A stretch of 64,000 nucleotides of DNA, taken from the NCBI GenBank assembly GCA_963801255.1, contig CAWDEC010000008.1, positions 558,001 through 622,000 on the forward strand, in the 5' to 3' direction. The notes beneath the pieces are model-generated. The model made no database searches and was not told the origin of the DNA. It worked only from the letters and a program-made list of their open reading frames with translations. Source of the DNA: JAICXG01 sp963801255. GTDB lineage: Bacteria > Verrucomicrobiota > Verrucomicrobiia > Chthoniobacterales > UBA10450. Both the position numbers and the translations under genes were made by a program. This document shows positions 60,419 to 64,000 of this stretch, one piece after another. The stretch's first letter is position 1, and each line of letters opens with the position of its first letter.

Positions 60419-62410
60419 ATGGCATCTCTGGCGAAACGGCCCAGGAATAACACGACCAGTGCGATGCCATACGGCAATCGTTGGATTCCTGGTAAAGCGA
60501 CGGGCTGGGTCATCTCTCTTGCCCTGGTCGCGATTGTCTTGCTGACCTTCGGACAGACCGTTCGCTACCAGTTCGTCAGCTATGATGACGGAGATTACGT
60601 TTACGAGAATCCGAACGTCACGGCCGGCCTTACGTTCCGGGGAATCGCGTGGGCCTTTACTCATGTTCATGCGGCCAACTGGCATCCAATTACGACCCTT
60701 TCGCACATGTTGGATTGCCAGCTATACGGTCTGCAACCATGGGGCCATCATTTAACAAACGTTTCCCTGCACGCCGTGGGAGCGATTCTCTTGTTTTTGG
60801 CGCTTCGCGCATTAACGGATTCGACTTGGGCGAGCGCGTTTGTCGCGGCAGTTTTCGCCACTCACCCGCTGCGAGTAGAGTCGGTGGCCTGGGTATCGGA
60901 GCGAAAGGATGTGCTCAGCGGCGTTTTCTTCATGCTCACGCTGTGGGCTTATGCGCGTTATGCGCGTAAGAGCCGGCCCTCAATTGGCCGCTATCTGACA
61001 GTGGTGATTGTTTTCGGACTGGGTTTGATGTGCAAGCCGACCCTGGTCACGCTGCCTTTTGTCTTGTTATTGTTGGATTACTGGCCGCTGGGCCGCTGGC
61101 AAAGAGTCAGGAGCAAAGAGCAAGGAACCCGTAGTCAGTGGTCTGTAGTCGGTAGCCTTGTCGCCGAGAAGATTCCTCTCTTCGTCCTATCAGCTGTGTC
61201 ATGCATAGTTACGCTATACGCCCAGAAACAAGCGCTCGAAGCACGCCTTAATTCGAGCTTCATGGAGCGAGCTGGTAACGCCATCGTATCTTACACTACC
61301 TACCTCGCTCAGATGTTCTGTCCGATACATCTGGCAGTCTTGTACCCTTATCCAGAAAGCGGCCTAAGACTTGTCCCTGTCGCTTTCAGCCTCTTACTCT
61401 TGGTCATTATTTCACTGATCTTTGTTCGATGGCGCAGAAGGTATCCGTTTCTATTAGTCGGCTGGCTTTGGTATCTCGGAATGCTGGTTCCAATGATTGG
61501 GTTGATCCAGGTTGGGCTGCAATCCCACGCCGACCGCTACACTTATTTGCCTCAGATTGGTCTCTATATCCTGGTGACCTGGGGAGCGTTCGAGTTGTTC
61601 GGTCGATGGCGCTGGAAGTACGGAGCGGCAGGCATTACGGGGACGATCATAATAGCAGTGTTAGTGGGATGCAGTCGTGTTCAAACTGCCTACTGGCAGA
61701 ATAGCGAAACGCTCTGGCGGCGCGCGATTGATGTGACCTCCGACAACTACGTTGCCTTCTACAATCTGGGTAGCGTGTTGCTGAAAGAACGACAAGTCGA
61801 TCCCGCAATGGTTCTGTTTCAAAAGGCCATCGCAATCAAATCCGATTACGAGAAGGCCTATGTGGATATGGGGAGCGCTCTTATGCTTATGGGGCAGACC
61901 GACGAAGCTATCGGTTATTATCAAAAGGCATTGCAAATCAGACCCGACCTGGCCGAGGCGTGGAGTAATCTGGGAAGTGCGCTTCTGAAGAAGGGACGAG
62001 TGGATGAAGCCATCCAATCCTATCGCAAGGCCATCGCGATTAAGCCGGCTTCTGCAGACATTGAGTACAATCTCGGACGCGCCTTCGCCAGCAGACCAGA
62101 TTGGGAAAATGCGATCGCCTCCTACCAGGCGTCGCTCAAAATACGACCCGGTGACGCGAAGACCCTGAATAACCTGGGCGTAGCTTTTGCCAGGAGCGGA
62201 AAGATGGATGCTGCAATCGAGGAGCTCCGCGAAGCGCTTCGCAGTAACCCGAACTACCCCGAAGCTCATTACAACCTTGGCGGTTTACTCGTCGACCGTG
62301 GTCAAACGGAGGAAGCACTCGTCCATTACAAGGAAGCATTGCGCCTCAAACCAGATTACGCGGAGGCCAGGCAACGGTTGCTTGAGCTTGGGGTGACACC
62401 GCCGAACTAA
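60419..62410 (+). CDS. Membrane protein with C-terminal TPR repeats (PMT/TMTC-like)
   Basis: 663 residues. Residues about 30-430 hold some ten membrane helices in a GT-C-like arrangement with an early luminal-type YDDGDYVYENPNV (paired acidic residues), HPLRVESVAWVSERKDVLS and LQSHADRYTYLPQIGLY, motifs of TMTC-like proteins and proposed O-glycosyltransferases. Residues 440-655 are about six TPR units (YNLGSVLLKERQVDPAMVLF, AWSNLGSALLKKGRVDEAI). Around residues 230-250 an odd in-frame insert of low-complexity type is present. Possible O-glycosyltransferase, unproven. ATG at 60419. Confidence 0.82.
   Translation: MASLAKRPRNNTTSAMPYGNRWIPGKATGWVISLALVAIVLLTFGQTVRYQFVSYDDGDYVYENPNVTAGLTFRGIAWAFTHVHAANWHPITTLSHMLDCQLYGLQPWGHHLTNVSLHAVGAILLFLALRALTDSTWASAFVAAVFATHPLRVESVAWVSERKDVLSGVFFMLTLWAYARYARKSRPSIGRYLTVVIVFGLGLMCKPTLVTLPFVLLLLDYWPLGRWQRVRSKEQGTRSQWSVVGSLVAEKIPLFVLSAVSCIVTLYAQKQALEARLNSSFMERAGNAIVSYTTYLAQMFCPIHLAVLYPYPESGLRLVPVAFSLLLLVIISLIFVRWRRRYPFLLVGWLWYLGMLVPMIGLIQVGLQSHADRYTYLPQIGLYILVTWGAFELFGRWRWKYGAAGITGTIIIAVLVGCSRVQTAYWQNSETLWRRAIDVTSDNYVAFYNLGSVLLKERQVDPAMVLFQKAIAIKSDYEKAYVDMGSALMLMGQTDEAIGYYQKALQIRPDLAEAWSNLGSALLKKGRVDEAIQSYRKAIAIKPASADIEYNLGRAFASRPDWENAIASYQASLKIRPGDAKTLNNLGVAFARSGKMDAAIEELREALRSNPNYPEAHYNLGGLLVDRGQTEEALVHYKEALRLKPDYAEARQRLLELGVTPPN
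61104..61158 (+). repeat. In-frame low-complexity repeat insert inside the TPR membrane gene
   Basis: A segment with GTAGTCAGTG and GTCTGTAGTCGGTAG units, preceded by GGAGCAAAGAGCAAGGA, encodes RVRSKEQGTRSQWSVVGS in a cytoplasmic loop. Its wording and codon use differ from the flanks and resemble short repeats that generate 'QWSVVS' translations in Planctomycete and Verrucomicrobial genomes. The frame is kept. Confidence 0.5.
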
Positions 62411-62416
62411 ACCAGC

Positions 62417-62628
62417 GCCTATTACAATGTGTGGCGCGCCTGCTGGCACGACTTGGACGGCGTGACGAAGCTATCGCTCATCTGAGCGCAGCACTGCGCA
62501 AGCCTGGCTGCCATGACGAAGAGGCAGAGCGCAAGGCTTCGGCTAAGCGATGTAGTGATTTTCGCGACAAGGTTTGTCTAACCTGGGAAGCCGAAGGGTT
62601 CTTGACGCGCGTGTCGCGTATAAACTAA
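62417..62628 (+). pseudogene. TPR gene remnant behind the TPR membrane gene
   Basis: One frame gives AYYNV (62417-62431) and another continues with ARLLARLGRRDEAIAHLSAALR, together a normal TPR repeat broken by one missing or two extra bases at GTGTGG (62429-62434). After that the reading degenerates to its stop at 62628. Directly follows the stop of the 663-residue gene; probably its former tail or a paralog end. Confidence 0.5.
62537..62596. repeat. Nested inverted repeat downstream of the TPR remnant
   Basis: CTTCGGCT (62537-62544) pairs with AGCCGAAG (62589-62596). Inside, GACAA (62566-62570) pairs with TTGTC (62574-62578). No T-run follows. Could be part of a small repeat element or a weak terminator. 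Confidence 0.35.
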
Positions 62629-62669
62629 ACCGGGCGCTCACCTCCCCGGCATTCTCCGAAAGCAACAAC

Positions 62670-64000
62670 ATGAAAAAGAAACACAACAATTCTAAGGGCG
62701 CTTCAACGCTCAAAATGGCCCTGGCAATCTGTCTCTTGGGGATCGCCGTAGCCTTACTCATTTCAAGTCTTTTTCCCACATCGGGGAAAGCTCAGGCGTC
62801 CCAAGCCGGCGGATTTCCCGCTCCTAACGCTCCTTTGGACGGGCCCGGCTCTACCAGAGGCGTGATGTCCGTCCGGTCGTACAAGAACGATATTGCGCCG
62901 CCCCTCCGCCAAATCGAGATCACCCCCCCGGTATTCCAATTAAAAGTGAATTGTGACCTGAAGGAGAACCCTAAGACCGGGATCTTCCACTTGGACGCGC
63001 CAGATCGTGCTGTGCAAGACAAGACAGCGTCGATGCTCGCTCTTCAGTCTCCCAACATTCCAGCAACCACGCTCAACTTTGAAGGTATCGATTTCCCCGG
63101 CGTTGTTTGCAATTGCGCGCCACCCGATCCGAACGGTGCGGTAGGCCTTACTCAGTACGTGAACGAGGTCAACGAGGGCATCCAGGTGTTTAATAAGAGC
63201 ACGGGTGTGTCCCAGCTTGGTCCTATCGCGATTTCCTCAATTTGGAGAGGTTTTGGCGGTGTTTGTGAGTTCAACGGCGACGGCGACGGCATTGTCCTTT
63301 ATGACCACTTCGCCAATCGATGGGTTATCAGTCAGTTCGCCGGCACTTCGGTGCCAACCGATGAGTGCATAGCGGTATCCACATCGCCCGATGCGACCGG
63401 CAGTTACTACCGTTATGGGTTTCATTTAGGAACGAACTATTTCGACTATCCCAAGCTGGCGGTGTGGCCCGATGCCTACTACATGAGTATGAACATCTTC
63501 AACTCCACCGGGACGACCTTCCTGGGGCCGCAGCCGTTTGCGCTGGATCGCACCAACATGCTCGTGGGCAATCCGGCAACTTTTGTCAGCCCGGTCGGCC
63601 CTCTGGGCGGCACGACTGGTCCGATGCTGCCGGCGGATATCGATGGGCCTACGCTTCCCGCCAGCGGCGCGCCCGAAACCTTTCTCGGGTTCCCAACGGC
63701 CGGCACCTACACCGTCTACCACTTTCATGTCGACTTTACCACGCCAGCTAACTCGACCTGGACGACCTTCGCCACGCCCGTGGCGGCACCTTTTACTCAA
63801 TTGTGCGCTACCGGCAGGAATTGTGTCCCACAATTGGGTGTCACTACTACCGTCAGCGGGTTGGATGGAATCGGTGACCGGTTCATCCATCGCGCAGCTT
63901 ATCGTAACTTCGGCGCTCATGAGTCGGTCGTGACCACTTATGCGGTTTGCGCGACCGGTACTTGCGCTGCGGGAACCGGCATGGGCACGGCAGGCGTGCG
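62670..64000 (+). CDS. Secreted protein, N-terminal part; runs off the right edge
   Basis: Open for 443 codons to the window end with no stop. Start MKKKHNNSKGASTLK, signal helix MALAICLLGIAVALLISSLF, then a mature part with FEGIDFPGVVCNCAPPDPNGAVG, YVNEVNEGIQVFNKSTG, FNGDGDGIVLYDHFANRW, VSTSPDATGSYYRYGF and repeated VYHFHVDFTTPAN-type strands. The Asn/Asp-rich NGDGDG loop may bind calcium. It looks like a beta-rich extracellular protein. I do not recognise an enzyme. ATG at 62670. Confidence 0.8.
   Translation, partial: MKKKHNNSKGASTLKMALAICLLGIAVALLISSLFPTSGKAQASQAGGFPAPNAPLDGPGSTRGVMSVRSYKNDIAPPLRQIEITPPVFQLKVNCDLKENPKTGIFHLDAPDRAVQDKTASMLALQSPNIPATTLNFEGIDFPGVVCNCAPPDPNGAVGLTQYVNEVNEGIQVFNKSTGVSQLGPIAISSIWRGFGGVCEFNGDGDGIVLYDHFANRWVISQFAGTSVPTDECIAVSTSPDATGSYYRYGFHLGTNYFDYPKLAVWPDAYYMSMNIFNSTGTTFLGPQPFALDRTNMLVGNPATFVSPVGPLGGTTGPMLPADIDGPTLPASGAPETFLGFPTAGTYTVYHFHVDFTTPANSTWTTFATPVAAPFTQLCATGRNCVPQLGVTTTVSGLDGIGDRFIHRAAYRNFGAHESVVTTYAVCATGTCAAGTGMGTAGV

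Noticed and set aside
1..64000. CRISPR array, insertion sequence, prophage or rRNA operon
   Set aside because: No regularly spaced direct repeats, transposase, phage structural gene or rRNA sequence was found on either strand.

Overview
The window looks like a chromosomal segment of a free-living, aerobic, Gram-negative member of the Verrucomicrobiota. I lean towards the Chthoniobacterales/Spartobacteria side from the sequence alone. Supporting signs are a Minf_1886-type protein restricted to Verrucomicrobia and Planctomycetes, a secreted protein built from Gloeo/Verruco-type tandem repeats, an alternative complex III plus caa3 oxidase cluster, LPS-type glycosyltransferases, and GC-rich DNA with many GTG/TTG starts.

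Layout. 1-4.6 kb: a partial dihydrolipoyl dehydrogenase and two tandem TolB/TPR membrane proteins. 4.6-8.4 kb: an ArsR-methyltransferase regulator divergent from metK and ahcY, forming an S-adenosylmethionine cycle locus. 8.4-15 kb: a cation/proton antiporter, the repeat protein, rplS-rnhB-yraN, a GFA enzyme and an ABC exporter. 15-18.7 kb: glycosyltransferases for cell-surface glycans, one frameshifted. 18.6-22.7 kb: a STAS protein, a phosphatase, Glu-Q-RS and a CHASE2 adenylate cyclase. 22.9-28.5 kb: rplT, pheS, pheT, an unidentified structured RNA with terminator, and carA. 28.6-38.8 kb: small secreted and hypothetical proteins, an M16 double peptidase, an esterase fusion, topoisomerase IB, two GNATs and a GH15 glucosidase. 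39-50.2 kb: one tightly overlapping respiratory operon, actABCDEF, a small membrane protein, sco, coxB and coxA, predicted to carry electrons from quinol to oxygen. 50.2-53.3 kb: a lipid-kinase-like protein, a lipoprotein, alanine dehydrogenase and YqgE. 53.5-57.4 kb: a tRNA-Glu-linked accessory patch and tRNA-Pro. 57.5-64 kb: a desaturase, a two-component system, a membrane TPR protein with gene debris, and a secreted protein that runs off the edge.

Three signals are not explained by ordinary annotation. First, the word GCCTAACG/CGTTAGGC occurs about 44 times (by eye), 41 of them as the 9-mer GCCTAACGA/TCGTTAGGC, where about two copies of the 8-mer are expected by chance. It lies on both strands, mostly inside genes, and is nearly absent from the respiratory operon. 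Second, a 23-bp piece of the tRNA-Glu 3' end is repeated twice downstream, bounding two small gene cassettes without an integrase. Third, a compact multi-helix RNA with a strong terminator lies between pheT and carA. No CRISPR array, insertion sequence, prophage or rRNA gene was seen.
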